From: an uncultured Flavobacteriales bacterium
GTDB lineage: Bacteria > Bacteroidota > Bacteroidia > Flavobacteriales_D > Crocinitomicaceae
DNA length: 44,179 nt
Assembly: GCA_903823565.1 (NCBI GenBank)
Contig: CAIJTF010000111.1
Coordinates: 1-44,179 of the forward strand
Direction of reading: 5' to 3'
The notes below the pieces were generated by a model. It was not told the origin of the DNA, searched no databases, and saw nothing but the letters and a program-made list of their open reading frames with translations. Shown one piece after another: positions 1 through 8,201 of this stretch. How positions within the stretch are numbered: position 1 is the first letter of the stretch; each line of letters opens with the position of its first letter. A program made the translations under genes and the position numbers.

Positions 1-486
1 CTAAGTGTAATTCTGCTCACACGAACCGCAAACATTAAAGAAATTTTTATCTTTCTTTTGGGCATTACCCTTCCTTTTTACTTTGCTTTTTCCTATCAAT
101 ACATCGTGCACCACCATCTGAGCATTCGATCCATGATGTCCTTATCGGCCCATCGAATACCAAACGCAAAAATGATCTATGCATTGGTCATTACTTTTTT
201 GTTGGTTATTTTTAGTTTTTGGGGATCCAGAAATCGATTCAATAACGCTTCGACACGCCTAAGAAAACACCTGCAAGCCGTTGAAATTTTAATGATGGCG
301 TTCCTGGCTGCGCTCATTTTTTCATGGTTTTTAATTAAATTGAGGCTTCAACCGGAATTATTGATTATACCCATGGCTATCTTATTTCCGTTTGCCCTAT
401 TATCCAAATCGGGTTCTGTTCTTTCTCGGGGATTTTTCTATTTCTTGTTGCTAATAAATTTTATTAAGATTATCATTTTACCATAG
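1..486 (+). CDS. Multi-pass membrane protein, 3' part only (possibly DUF6427 family)
   Basis: The reading frame is open from the first base of the window and stops at 484-486, so the 5' end of the gene lies outside. At least 161 codons are visible. Hydrophobic segments alternate with short basic loops, and the last 40 residues are almost entirely aliphatic or aromatic, so this is an integral inner-membrane protein. I see no catalytic motif. Flavobacteria often carry a DUF6427 membrane protein near purine and uracil salvage genes, and the position just before purQ fits that, but this is a recollection of context and not a motif match. No function is proposed. A TTG at 58 could serve as a start, but upstream codons also look coding, so I treat the gene as truncated by the window edge. 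Confidence 0.6.
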   Translation, partial: LSVILLTRTANIKEIFIFLLGITLPFYFAFSYQYIVHHHLSIRSMMSLSAHRIPNAKMIYALVITFLLVIFSFWGSRNRFNNASTRLRKHLQAVEILMMAFLAALIFSWFLIKLRLQPELLIIPMAILFPFALLSKSGSVLSRGFFYFLLLINFIKIIILP

Positions 487-505
487 GTACAATCCTTCAA
501 AATGC

Positions 506-513
506 TACTTTTG
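506..513 (+). promoter_or_regulatory. Bacteroidetes -7 element for purQ
   Basis: TACTTTTG matches the Bacteroidetes sigma-A -7 consensus TAnnTTTG. Eight bases separate it from the purQ ATG at 522, so the predicted transcript would have a leader of only a few nucleotides. No convincing -33 element was found. Confidence 0.6.
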
Positions 514-521
514 TCTAAAAA

Positions 522-1214
522 ATGAAGTTTGGTGTAGTCACCTTTCCGGGTTCCAATTGTGATCAAGATATGATTTACGTCTTGAGAGATCTCTTAAAAC
601 AATCTGTTGTATCCCTTTGGCACAAGGATACGTCATTAGCCGGTGTGGATTTTGTCATCCTACCAGGAGGATTTTCCTACGGCGATTACCTTCGTTCAGG
701 GGCTATCGCAAAGTTCTCTCCCATCATGGGCGAGGTAGTAAAACACGCGCAACGTGGAGGATACGTTATGGGAATTTGCAATGGCTTTCAGATTTTAACC
801 GAAAGCGGTTTACTTCCTGGAGCGCTTTTGCACAACGTTGACCGAAAATTTATTTGCAAAAACGTAAATCTAGTTCCAACGACGACGCAGACGCCAATCA
901 CACAAGGTCTTTCAAAAGACCGAGTGTACAGGATTCCCATTGCTCACGGAGAAGGTCGTTTTCATTGCGATGAAACAACGTATAAAGCGTTAAAAGACAA
1001 CGACCAGATTATCTTTCAATATTGTAGGGTCGATGGTAAGGTTGATGAAGACCACAATCCAAATGGATCGCTACACAATATTGCGGGAATTTGTAACCAG
1101 GGTAAAAACGTATTTGGCATGATGCCTCACCCAGAACGTGCTGCGGATCCTACCTTGAACAATGAAGATGGTAGAGCGATTTTTGATTCGTTATTAAAAT
1201 TCTGTGCCTCATGA
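522..1214 (+). CDS. purQ: Phosphoribosylformylglycinamidine synthase subunit PurQ (glutaminase)
   Basis: PurQ is the class I glutamine amidotransferase that feeds ammonia to PurL for conversion of FGAR to FGAM in purine synthesis, in the cytoplasm. The 230-residue protein starts with the family hallmark KFGVVTFPGSNCDQD. It has the nucleophile elbow GICNGFQ with Cys86 and the triad end MPHPER with His203 and Glu205. The length fits the small, separate PurQ that works with small PurL and PurS, not the large fused PurL. The ATG at 522 follows a -7 element closely. The stop overlaps the purD start in ATGA, so the two genes are probably translationally coupled in one purine operon. Confidence 0.96.
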   Translation: MKFGVVTFPGSNCDQDMIYVLRDLLKQSVVSLWHKDTSLAGVDFVILPGGFSYGDYLRSGAIAKFSPIMGEVVKHAQRGGYVMGICNGFQILTESGLLPGALLHNVDRKFICKNVNLVPTTTQTPITQGLSKDRVYRIPIAHGEGRFHCDETTYKALKDNDQIIFQYCRVDGKVDEDHNPNGSLHNIAGICNQGKNVFGMMPHPERAADPTLNNEDGRAIFDSLLKFCAS

Positions 1215-2485
1215 ACGTTTTACTTTTAGGTTCCGGTGGACGAGAATCCGCCATTTCCTGGAAAATCGCACAGAGTTCAATCCTAGACACCTTGTACATT
1301 GCTCCTGGAAATGCGGGGACAAAGGCTTGGGGGAAAAACGTTACACTCAACCCCTTAGATTTTGATGCGGTTAAGAAATTTGTACTTGAAAACCGAATCG
1401 ATATGGTAATCGTAGGTCCCGAGGAGCCTCTTGTTCTTGGGATTTCTGATTTTTTCAAATCCGATAGCGCCTTAAAAAATGTTGCCCTAATTGGACCTTC
1501 AAAACATGGAGCACAGTTGGAAGGAAGTAAATCCTTTGCAAAGGAATTTATGATGAGACACAAAATTCCAACGGCGCGCTACGGTTCGTTTACGGTAGAA
1601 ACGTTGAGGGAAGGAATAGACTTTATGAGTTCCCTAAAACCTCCATACGTACTGAAAGCAGATGGATTGGCCGCTGGAAAAGGGGTAATAATTCTCGACG
1701 ATCTGAACGAGGCTAAAGAAACCTTCACGCGAATTTTATTGGACGAAACTTTTGGTGAGGCAGGAAAAACGGTCGTTATAGAACAGTTCCTGAAAGGCAT
1801 CGAACTATCGGTTTTTGTCGTTACCGATGGGATTTCCTTTAAGCTACTTCCTGAGGCAAAGGATTATAAACGAATCGGTGAGCAAGACCAGGGAGAAAAT
1901 ACGGGAGGTATGGGAGCGGTTTCTCCGGTTACCTTTGCTGACGCAGGGTTTATGGACAAAGTGTTGAACCAGGTTGTTATTCCCACTGTGAAAGGAATTC
2001 ACAAGGAAAGCATAGACTACAAAGGTTTTATCTTTTTTGGACTCATTAACGTTAAAGGAGATCCCTTTGTAATTGAATACAATTGCCGAATGGGTGACCC
2101 AGAAACGGAAGTCGTTATCCCAAGAATTAAATCAGACTTGCTTGATTTATTGGAGGGCATTTCTACGCAAACCCTTTCAGAACGAGATGTTCAATTTTCG
2201 GATCTTTCTGCAGCGACCGTCATGATGGTTTCGGGGGGATACCCTAGGGCCTATGAAAAAGGGAAAACTATTTACGGGTTAAATGCTGTAACCGATAGTT
2301 TGGTGTTTCATGCAGGAACCTGTTCCGATGGTCCGCAGGTGAAAACGGATGGCGGTAGGGTTTTGGCTGTGACATCCTTTGGTCGAAACATAGAACAGGC
2401 ACTCCAGCGATCCTACGAAAGTCTCGAGAAAATTTCTTTTGAGAAAGCGTATTATCGAAAAGACATAGGCCAAGATTTGATTTAA
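1211..2485 (+). CDS. purD: Phosphoribosylamine-glycine ligase (GARS)
   Basis: PurD joins glycine to 5-phosphoribosylamine using ATP, the second step of purine synthesis. The 424-residue protein has the expected single-domain GARS length. It begins MNVLLLGSGGRESAI and carries VGPEEPL, an ATP-grasp core with YVLKADGLAAGKGV, the EQFLKGIELSVFV strand, the GMGAVSP loop and the metal-binding EYNCRMGDPETEVV motif. The start overlaps the end of purQ by 4 bases, and the stop is shared with the next start in TAATG, so translation is probably coupled on both sides. Confidence 0.97.
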   Translation: MNVLLLGSGGRESAISWKIAQSSILDTLYIAPGNAGTKAWGKNVTLNPLDFDAVKKFVLENRIDMVIVGPEEPLVLGISDFFKSDSALKNVALIGPSKHGAQLEGSKSFAKEFMMRHKIPTARYGSFTVETLREGIDFMSSLKPPYVLKADGLAAGKGVIILDDLNEAKETFTRILLDETFGEAGKTVVIEQFLKGIELSVFVVTDGISFKLLPEAKDYKRIGEQDQGENTGGMGAVSPVTFADAGFMDKVLNQVVIPTVKGIHKESIDYKGFIFFGLINVKGDPFVIEYNCRMGDPETEVVIPRIKSDLLDLLEGISTQTLSERDVQFSDLSAATVMMVSGGYPRAYEKGKTIYGLNAVTDSLVFHAGTCSDGPQVKTDGGRVLAVTSFGRNIEQALQRSYESLEKISFEKAYYRKDIGQDLI

Positions 2486-3750
2486 TGACCGAAGAAACAT
2501 ATATCCTTCTTTTCGTTTTGTCGCTTTGTTTTTCAGCCTTTTTTTCTGGCATGGAACAAGCCTATCTTTCCTCAAATCGTTTGCGGGTGGAGGTTGAGCG
2601 AACACGTGGCAGTTTAAGAGGTCAAATCAATGGATTGTTTTATCGTAAACAATCGACCATGATTGCAATGATGCTTCTCGGGAATAACATCTCGCTGGTG
2701 GTTTATGGGATTACCTTTGGTCACTTGCTCTTAGGAGAATCCAAACAATTATGGGGAATTGAAAACGAAATAGCGCTCTTGGTGATTCAAACAATCTTAT
2801 CTACCCTATTGGTTTTGTTGGGAGCAGAATTTTTTCCAAAAGCCATAGCCACTATTAATCCAAATCGCTTTTTGAACCTCGGTACTTACCCCTTATTGGT
2901 GGTGTTTATTTGCTTGTACCTACCAACTCAATTTATATTGTTCCTTAGCTTGTTGCTTATTAAAATTACGGGATCTAAATTGAAAACATCGGAAAAGGTT
3001 TTTTCTAAAGTGGATTTGGAACATTACGTAGAAGATTTAAACGCACGCATCGATCCGGAGCAAGAACTGAAACATGAAATGACCATCCTACAAAATGCCC
3101 TGGCATTCAATAGCGTAAAAGCAAGGGATTGCATGATACCACGAACGGAAATTATTGCCGTAGACATTGACGAAGAAGTGGAGGCTACGTTACAATTGTT
3201 CATTCAAAAGGGACTTTCCAAAATTGTAGTATACCGAAAATCTATCGACAATATCATTGGTTATGTGCATTCGTTTGATTTTTTTTCAAACCCTTCCTCG
3301 ATCAAACAAATATTAAAACCTATAGGATTTGTTCCAGGGGTGCTATCGGGACGGGAGTTATTAGAAACCTTTTCCAAGCAAACCGGAAACATTGCTGTTG
3401 TCACGGATGAATACGGTGGGACCGCTGGTATAATTACCATCGAAGATGTTATCGAAGAGATCTTTGGTGACATAGAAGACGAACACGACAAAGAGGATTG
3501 GTTAGAAGAACGCCTTTCCGATACCGAGTTTCTTTTTGCGGCAAGGGTTGATATCGATTACATTCGTAAAAACTATGGAATTGATCTTCCTGAGTCCGAT
3601 GAGTACGATACCCTCGGAGGATTGATTATTTATCGATTGGAGCGAATTCCATTGGAAAAAACAACCCTATCCATTGACGATTCACTGCAGTTGGTCATCG
3701 AAGAAGTGAGCGAGCGCCGTATCGAAAAAGTCCGAATAATCCTTTCATGA
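2485..3750 (+). CDS. CNNM/CorC-HlyC family membrane protein with CBS pair (GldE-like)
   Basis: This is a DUF21 (CNNM) membrane domain (about residues 1-165, four hydrophobic segments, with the conserved GNNIS and FFPKA loops) followed by a CBS-domain pair (about 210-325, ending in the hallmark TDEYGGTAGIITIEDVIEE) and a C-terminal CorC_HlyC domain (about 335-421). Family members are linked to magnesium or other cation transport. In Flavobacteria the gliding and T9SS-associated protein GldE has this architecture, usually beside gldD. Here no gldD follows; the next gene is a HAD phosphatase. I therefore leave the symbol empty, although GldE remains possible. The start overlaps the purD stop by one base. 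Confidence 0.88.
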   Translation: MTEETYILLFVLSLCFSAFFSGMEQAYLSSNRLRVEVERTRGSLRGQINGLFYRKQSTMIAMMLLGNNISLVVYGITFGHLLLGESKQLWGIENEIALLVIQTILSTLLVLLGAEFFPKAIATINPNRFLNLGTYPLLVVFICLYLPTQFILFLSLLLIKITGSKLKTSEKVFSKVDLEHYVEDLNARIDPEQELKHEMTILQNALAFNSVKARDCMIPRTEIIAVDIDEEVEATLQLFIQKGLSKIVVYRKSIDNIIGYVHSFDFFSNPSSIKQILKPIGFVPGVLSGRELLETFSKQTGNIAVVTDEYGGTAGIITIEDVIEEIFGDIEDEHDKEDWLEERLSDTEFLFAARVDIDYIRKNYGIDLPESDEYDTLGGLIIYRLERIPLEKTTLSIDDSLQLVIEEVSERRIEKVRIILS

Positions 3751-4454
3751 GTGCCTTAAATCCAAGACAATTTAAATCCGTGCTTTTTGATATGGACGGT
3801 GTTCTAATTGATTCAGAGCCTATGTGGAAAATTGCCATGGAGGACGTTTTTTCCTCCCTTGGAAGCCGCTTAACCAAAGAGGATTTCCAACGGACCGTTG
3901 GTTTGCGCATTGATCAAGTGGTTTCGTTTTGGAATGCCGAAGAATCATGGGGCATTGAGGATCCGAATTGGGTTGTGGACCAAATAATTGATCAAATGAT
4001 CGAATTAGTAGCCAAGAACCCTAGTCCGCTACCAGGCGTAATAGAAACTTTGGATTATTTACAGAGCCTCCCGATTAAAATTGGATTGGCAACCTCCTCT
4101 CCCATCCGACTTATGCAAGCAGTTCTCTTTCACATGGGGTTATCCGATTGCTTTCATACAACCTGTTCAGCCGAAAAAGAACCCTATGGGAAACCTCATC
4201 CTGCCGTATATCTGCGTGCAGCCGAGGAACTCTCTGTTGTCCCACAAGCCTGCTTGGTTATTGAAGATTCGCTCAATGGAATAATTTCAGGAAAAGCTGC
4301 CTTCATGAAGGTTGTTTGTATCCCAGAAAAGACACACCATCCAAATTCAAGATTAAATTTAGCCGATTTTCATTATTCCGAAATGACCCAATTTCTTGAT
4401 GATTTTCGTGCGCAATGGAACCATCCTAATTCAAATGGAATCGTACCTTTGTAG
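3747..4454 (+). CDS. HAD-superfamily sugar-phosphate phosphatase (HxpB/YniC or beta-phosphoglucomutase-like)
   Basis: The 235-residue protein has all HAD motifs: FDMDGVLIDSEP (motif I, nucleophile Asp15 and acid Asp17), LATSSP (motif II), the KPHPAVY lysine (motif III) and VIEDSLNGI (motif IV). The helical cap after motif I marks subfamily IA. The DSEPMWK stretch resembles E. coli HxpB/YniC, a 2-deoxyglucose-6-phosphate and hexitol-phosphate phosphatase. Exact substrate cannot be read from sequence. The start overlaps the previous stop in ATGA, so it is the last gene of the purQ-purD string. A promoter-like element for ruvB overlaps its 3' end. Confidence 0.88.
   Translation: MSALNPRQFKSVLFDMDGVLIDSEPMWKIAMEDVFSSLGSRLTKEDFQRTVGLRIDQVVSFWNAEESWGIEDPNWVVDQIIDQMIELVAKNPSPLPGVIETLDYLQSLPIKIGLATSSPIRLMQAVLFHMGLSDCFHTTCSAEKEPYGKPHPAVYLRAAEELSVVPQACLVIEDSLNGIISGKAAFMKVVCIPEKTHHPNSRLNLADFHYSEMTQFLDDFRAQWNHPNSNGIVPL
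4444..4451 (+). promoter_or_regulatory. Bacteroidetes -7 element for ruvB
   Basis: TACCTTTG matches TAnnTTTG and lies in the last codons of the HAD gene, 18 bases before the ruvB TTG. It implies a leader of roughly 12 nucleotides and lets ruvB-queG be expressed apart from the purine string. Confidence 0.5.
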
Positions 4455-4469
4455 GGTAAAGCAGCGACC

Positions 4470-5489
4470 TTGGAAGACTCATTCGATTACAGAGAACAAG
4501 CAGAAAACCACGAACAAGAGTATGACCGCGTACTCCGCCCGAAAAATCTTGGTGATTTTGCAGGACAACCGTCAGTTGTAGATAACTTACAAGTATTCGT
4601 TGATGCGGCAAGGCTTCGAAACGAGCCGTTAGATCATGTATTGTTACACGGACCTCCTGGACTCGGAAAGACAACGCTTGCCAATATTATTGCCAATGAA
4701 ATGGGGGTGGGTTTTAAAGTTACCAGCGGCCCAGTCCTCGACAAACCTGGCGATTTGGCGGGTTTATTAACCAATCTGAGTGAAGGGGATGTGCTTTTCA
4801 TAGATGAAATACATCGGTTGAGCCCAGTGGTAGAGGAGTACCTATACTCTGCGATGGAAGATTATGTAATTGACATTTTGTTGGATTCTGGTCCGAATGC
4901 GCGCACCATACAAATCAACCTAAATCCCTTTACCTTGATTGGCGCGACTACCCGTTCAGGACTTCTTACCTCGCCTTTACGTGCCCGCTTCGGCATCAAT
5001 GCAAGGCTTGAGTATTACGACGCTAAAACCTTAACCCAGATAGTTGAACGATCCGCCGGACTACTCAACATTCCTACCAATGAAAGCGCGGCATACATGA
5101 TTGCTAGCCGCAGTCGGGGTACGCCACGTATCGCTAATGCCCTTTTGAGAAGGGTAAGGGATTTTGCACAAATCAAGGGTACCGGAACGATAGACGATCA
5201 AATTACGGGAATTGCATTGCAGGCCTTAAACGTAGATGAAAATGGGTTAGATGAAATGGACCTTCGAATCCTGAAAGTTATTATAGATAAATTCAGTGGC
5301 GGCCCTGTTGGATTGACAACGATAGCTACTGCTATTGGTGAAAACGCAGGAACATTGGAAGAGGTTTATGAACCCTTTTTAATTCAAGAAGGATTCTTGA
5401 TGCGAACGCCTAGGGGAAGGAAAGTGACCGAAAAAAGCTATAAACACCTTGGGCGAGAAATGGGATACGGTCAAGGCGGTTTATTCTAA
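4470..5489 (+). CDS. ruvB: Holliday junction branch migration ATPase RuvB
   Basis: RuvB is the AAA+ motor that drives branch migration with RuvA. The 339-residue protein has Walker [10 protein letters not shown] (61-69), Walker [10 protein letters not shown] (109-117), sensor I GATTR, the arginine-finger region around SPLRARFG, and the C-terminal winged-helix domain with [10 protein letters not shown] and TPRGR. The start is TTG at 4470; no ATG occurs in frame until well inside the ATPase domain, and the distance to [11 protein letters not shown] fits the family's usual 15-25 residue N-terminal tail. ruvA and ruvC are not in the window. queG follows after 2 bases. Confidence 0.97.
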   Translation: MEDSFDYREQAENHEQEYDRVLRPKNLGDFAGQPSVVDNLQVFVDAARLRNEPLDHVLLHGPPGLGKTTLANIIANEMGVGFKVTSGPVLDKPGDLAGLLTNLSEGDVLFIDEIHRLSPVVEEYLYSAMEDYVIDILLDSGPNARTIQINLNPFTLIGATTRSGLLTSPLRARFGINARLEYYDAKTLTQIVERSAGLLNIPTNESAAYMIASRSRGTPRIANALLRRVRDFAQIKGTGTIDDQITGIALQALNVDENGLDEMDLRILKVIIDKFSGGPVGLTTIATAIGENAGTLEEVYEPFLIQEGFLMRTPRGRKVTEKSYKHLGREMGYGQGGLF

Positions 5490-5491
5490 CC

Positions 5492-6427
5492 ATGAATGCG
5501 GATCGCTATAAATCGTTCATAAAGGACCAAGCGTCGAAATTAGGATTTTTTTATTGTGGTTTTTCAAAAGCAGATTTCCTTGAGGAGGAGGCACCTCGAT
5601 TGGAACGATGGCTGAAAGAGAAGCGCCATGGAGAAATGAGCTACATGGAAAACCACTTTGATAAACGCTTGGACCCGAGAATATTGGTTCCTGGAGCTAA
5701 AAGCGTGATTTCACTGCTGTTTAACTATTACCCCCAAACCCAACAAGATCCATCCCGTCCACAAATTGCCAAATATGCCTATGGGGAAGATTATCATTTC
5801 GTTGTTAAGGATAAATTAAAATTACTTTTCGCTGAAATGACTTCAACCATTGGTGAAATTCAGGGAAGAATTTTTGTTGATTCTGCCCCAGTAATGGACA
5901 AGGCTTGGGCAAAACGAGGAGGGCTTGGTTGGATTGGGAAAAACACCAACCTGATTCATCCTAAAGAAGGTAGTTTTTTCTTTATTGCAGAGCTGATTTC
6001 TGACTTGAACTTTTCTCAAGATCCCCCAATGCACGATTACTGCGGAACCTGTACCCGCTGCCTTGATGCTTGTCCCACTGATGCTCTGGATGCTCCTTAT
6101 CAAATCGATGCTTCCAAGTGCATCTCTTATGTCACCATTGAATTAAAAGATCACATCGTTCCGGCTTCCTTTCAAGGCAAGATGGAGAATTGGATGTTTG
6201 GATGCGACATTTGTCAAGATGTCTGCCCTTGGAATCGCTTTGCGAAGTCCCACAAGGAGGAACGATTAGAACCGCATTTAACCATGCTGAATATGACCCA
6301 AGGGGATTGGCAAGACCTGCAAGACGAGACCTTTCAAAACCTATTTGAGAATAGCGCACTCCGTCGAACGGGTATACTAGGGATAAAGCGAAATCTTTCC
6401 CTTTTCAAACCGATTAAAAAACTGTAA
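5492..6427 (+). CDS. queG: Epoxyqueuosine reductase
   Basis: QueG performs the last step of queuosine synthesis, cobalamin-dependent reduction of epoxyqueuosine in tRNA. The 311-residue protein has the catalytic Asp130 (VDSAPVMDK), the KRGGLGWIGKN segment, a first 4Fe-4S motif CGTCTRCLDACPTDA (Cys184, 187, 190, 194) and further cluster ligands Cys210 and GCDICQDVCPWN (Cys238, 241, 245). It follows ruvB after 2 bases and is probably cotranscribed. QueG needs cobalamin, and the window also holds a chelate-type importer at 35285-38077 that could carry cobalamin, though nothing links them directly. The aroC promoter element overlaps its 3' end. Confidence 0.95.
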   Translation: MNADRYKSFIKDQASKLGFFYCGFSKADFLEEEAPRLERWLKEKRHGEMSYMENHFDKRLDPRILVPGAKSVISLLFNYYPQTQQDPSRPQIAKYAYGEDYHFVVKDKLKLLFAEMTSTIGEIQGRIFVDSAPVMDKAWAKRGGLGWIGKNTNLIHPKEGSFFFIAELISDLNFSQDPPMHDYCGTCTRCLDACPTDALDAPYQIDASKCISYVTIELKDHIVPASFQGKMENWMFGCDICQDVCPWNRFAKSHKEERLEPHLTMLNMTQGDWQDLQDETFQNLFENSALRRTGILGIKRNLSLFKPIKKL

Positions 6428-6432
6428 TTTTG
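6425..6432 (+). promoter_or_regulatory. Bacteroidetes -7 element for aroC
   Basis: TAATTTTG matches TAnnTTTG and overlaps the queG stop codon. Only 5 bases separate it from the aroC ATG at 6438, so transcription should begin at or next to the start codon (leaderless mRNA). Confidence 0.55.
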
Positions 6433-6437
6433 ACGCG

Positions 6438-7505
6438 ATGTCGGGTTCCACTTTCGGTAAAATTTTTCAACTCACAACTTTTGGTGAATCCCATGGTCCA
6501 GCCATTGGAGGAATAATTCAAGGGTGTCCTTCAGGATTTGCACTGGATTTAGAGGCCATTCAATCGGCTTTAGACCGCAGGAGGCCAGGACAATCTTCGA
6601 TGGTAAGTCCAAGGAATGAAGGAGACAAGGTAACCATACTTTCTGGACTCTTCAGGGGTAAAACGACAGGAACTCCCATTGGATTTACGATTCCAAACAT
6701 GGATTTTCGTTCGGAGGATTACGAAGAAATTAAAAAAGGATTTCGTCCTTCACATGCCGATTATACCTATGAACAAAAATATGGAATACGGGATCCGCGA
6801 GGTGGTGGCCGCGCCAGCGCCAGAGAAACAGCTTGTAGGGTGGTTGCAGGAGCGATTGCGGAACAATATCTCAATACCCTTGGGATTTCCTTTTCGATTT
6901 TTGTGGATCAGATAGGCGATGAAAAACTAAACCAGATTTCAGTCTTCACAAGGGAGCAAATTGACGAATCCCTTGTCCGTTGCCCGGATCCTACGATCGC
7001 GGCAAAGATGATGGCTTTAATCGAAAAAACACAAAAGAACGGTGATACCTTAGGTGGAGCAATCCGCGGGATTATTGAGGGCGTTCCGGTGGGACTTGGA
7101 GAACCCGTTTTTGATAAACTTCACGCCTTATTGGGTCATGCAATGCTATCCATCAACGCGGTAAAAGGCGTGGAATTTGGTAGTGGCTTTGATGCCATTA
7201 CAATGCTTGGTAGCGAACACAACGATCCGTTCACACAAGATTTCAAAACATCCTCGAACCATTCCGGTGGGATACAAGGAGGTATTTCTAATGGAATGCC
7301 CATAACCTTTCGTGTGGCCTTCAAACCCGTCGCCACCCTTATGAAAGAACAAACCACCGTAAACAAACAAGGAGACCTAATTACCCTTTCCCCAAAAGGC
7401 CGACATGATGTTTGTGTAGTTCCACGAGCCGTTCCCATTGTACAAGCCATGGCCGCTTTAGTGATTATGGACGTGCACCTTCAAAACCAATCAACCCACG
7501 CTTAA
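6438..7505 (+). CDS. aroC: Chorismate synthase
   Basis: AroC converts EPSP to chorismate using reduced FMN, the last shikimate step. The 355-residue protein has the family signatures GESHGPAIGGIIQGCPSG near the N-terminus, the RRPGQS segment, the RPSHADYTYEQKYG region, RGGGRASARET, and the late GGIQGGISNGMPI segment, with GRHDVCVVPRAVPIVQAM near the C-terminus. The ATG at 6438 gives the standard N-terminus (GSTFGKIFQLTTFGESHG). It probably has its own promoter, directly upstream. Confidence 0.97.
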   Translation: MSGSTFGKIFQLTTFGESHGPAIGGIIQGCPSGFALDLEAIQSALDRRRPGQSSMVSPRNEGDKVTILSGLFRGKTTGTPIGFTIPNMDFRSEDYEEIKKGFRPSHADYTYEQKYGIRDPRGGGRASARETACRVVAGAIAEQYLNTLGISFSIFVDQIGDEKLNQISVFTREQIDESLVRCPDPTIAAKMMALIEKTQKNGDTLGGAIRGIIEGVPVGLGEPVFDKLHALLGHAMLSINAVKGVEFGSGFDAITMLGSEHNDPFTQDFKTSSNHSGGIQGGISNGMPITFRVAFKPVATLMKEQTTVNKQGDLITLSPKGRHDVCVVPRAVPIVQAMAALVIMDVHLQNQSTHA

Positions 7506-7648
7506 CTTGATCATAGTGCATTTTTTTTTCTCCTTCTGGTCTTTGGGCGCTTATGGATTGCATTCATTCAAAAAAGTAGATCCTATGACTTGGAAGATTT
7601 TTTTGAAAGATCCATTCTTCCTTTTGCCGTTGATGGCGTCGAAACCTT

Positions 7649-7656
7649 TACCTTTG
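7649..7656 (+). promoter_or_regulatory. Bacteroidetes -7 element for the DUF4293 gene
   Basis: TACCTTTG matches TAnnTTTG and sits 50 bases before the ATG at 7707, in the 201-base gap after aroC. It predicts a leader of about 45 nucleotides. Confidence 0.4.
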
Positions 7657-7706
7657 AATCCAAAACATCGTGAATTCATGACAAGATAACCTTAAAAAAA
7701 ATCCTT

Positions 7707-8192
7707 ATGCTTCAACGAATTCAAACGCTATACTTTGTGCTTTCCATCAGCCTGTTTTTCTGTCTACTCAGTGGCGTTGACTTAATGGCCTTTTCCTTCA
7801 TCAAAGAAAAGAAAATCGAATCCATAGATGTCTTTGGATCGTCCCTTTTCCTCCTTGATGGGCCAAAACAAACCCTGGAATCGAACCAACCAAACTACCT
7901 ATTCCTTTTGGTAATTGTCATGGTTTTGCTTCTTTTCGTTACTTTGATGGCATACAAAAAGCTAAACCGTCAGTTGAAACTCGCACGGTTTGTCATGTTG
8001 CTAAATGTGATCATTGCGGTCGCTTTTTTAATCTGGAATACCTACTTATTCAGCAGTAAATCGGAGGGAAGCACTAATTCGTTAGGAATTGGATTTTACC
8101 TTTTGGTTTGCACGGTTCCCTTTACCTTTTTCGGATATAAGGGGGTATTGCGGGACAAACTATTATTGGACTCTATTGATCGCTTGCGATAA
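7707..8192 (+). CDS. DUF4293 family inner-membrane protein
   Basis: The 161-residue protein starts MLQRIQTLYFVLS, typical of the Bacteroidetes family DUF4293. Four hydrophobic segments are visible at about residues 6-24, 61-82, 90-112 and 123-145, with a short extracytoplasmic loop after the first. No catalytic residues can be proposed and the family has no assigned function. The uup gene starts 9 bases downstream, so the two are likely cotranscribed. Confidence 0.85.
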   Translation: MLQRIQTLYFVLSISLFFCLLSGVDLMAFSFIKEKKIESIDVFGSSLFLLDGPKQTLESNQPNYLFLLVIVMVLLLFVTLMAYKKLNRQLKLARFVMLLNVIIAVAFLIWNTYLFSSKSEGSTNSLGIGFYLLVCTVPFTFFGYKGVLRDKLLLDSIDRLR

Positions 8193-8201
8193 CCCTCGCA
8201 A

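Noticed and set aside
1150-1563. 137-codon minus-strand frame across the purQ-purD junction
   Set aside because: It is fully antisense to two certain genes and has no recognisable protein features.
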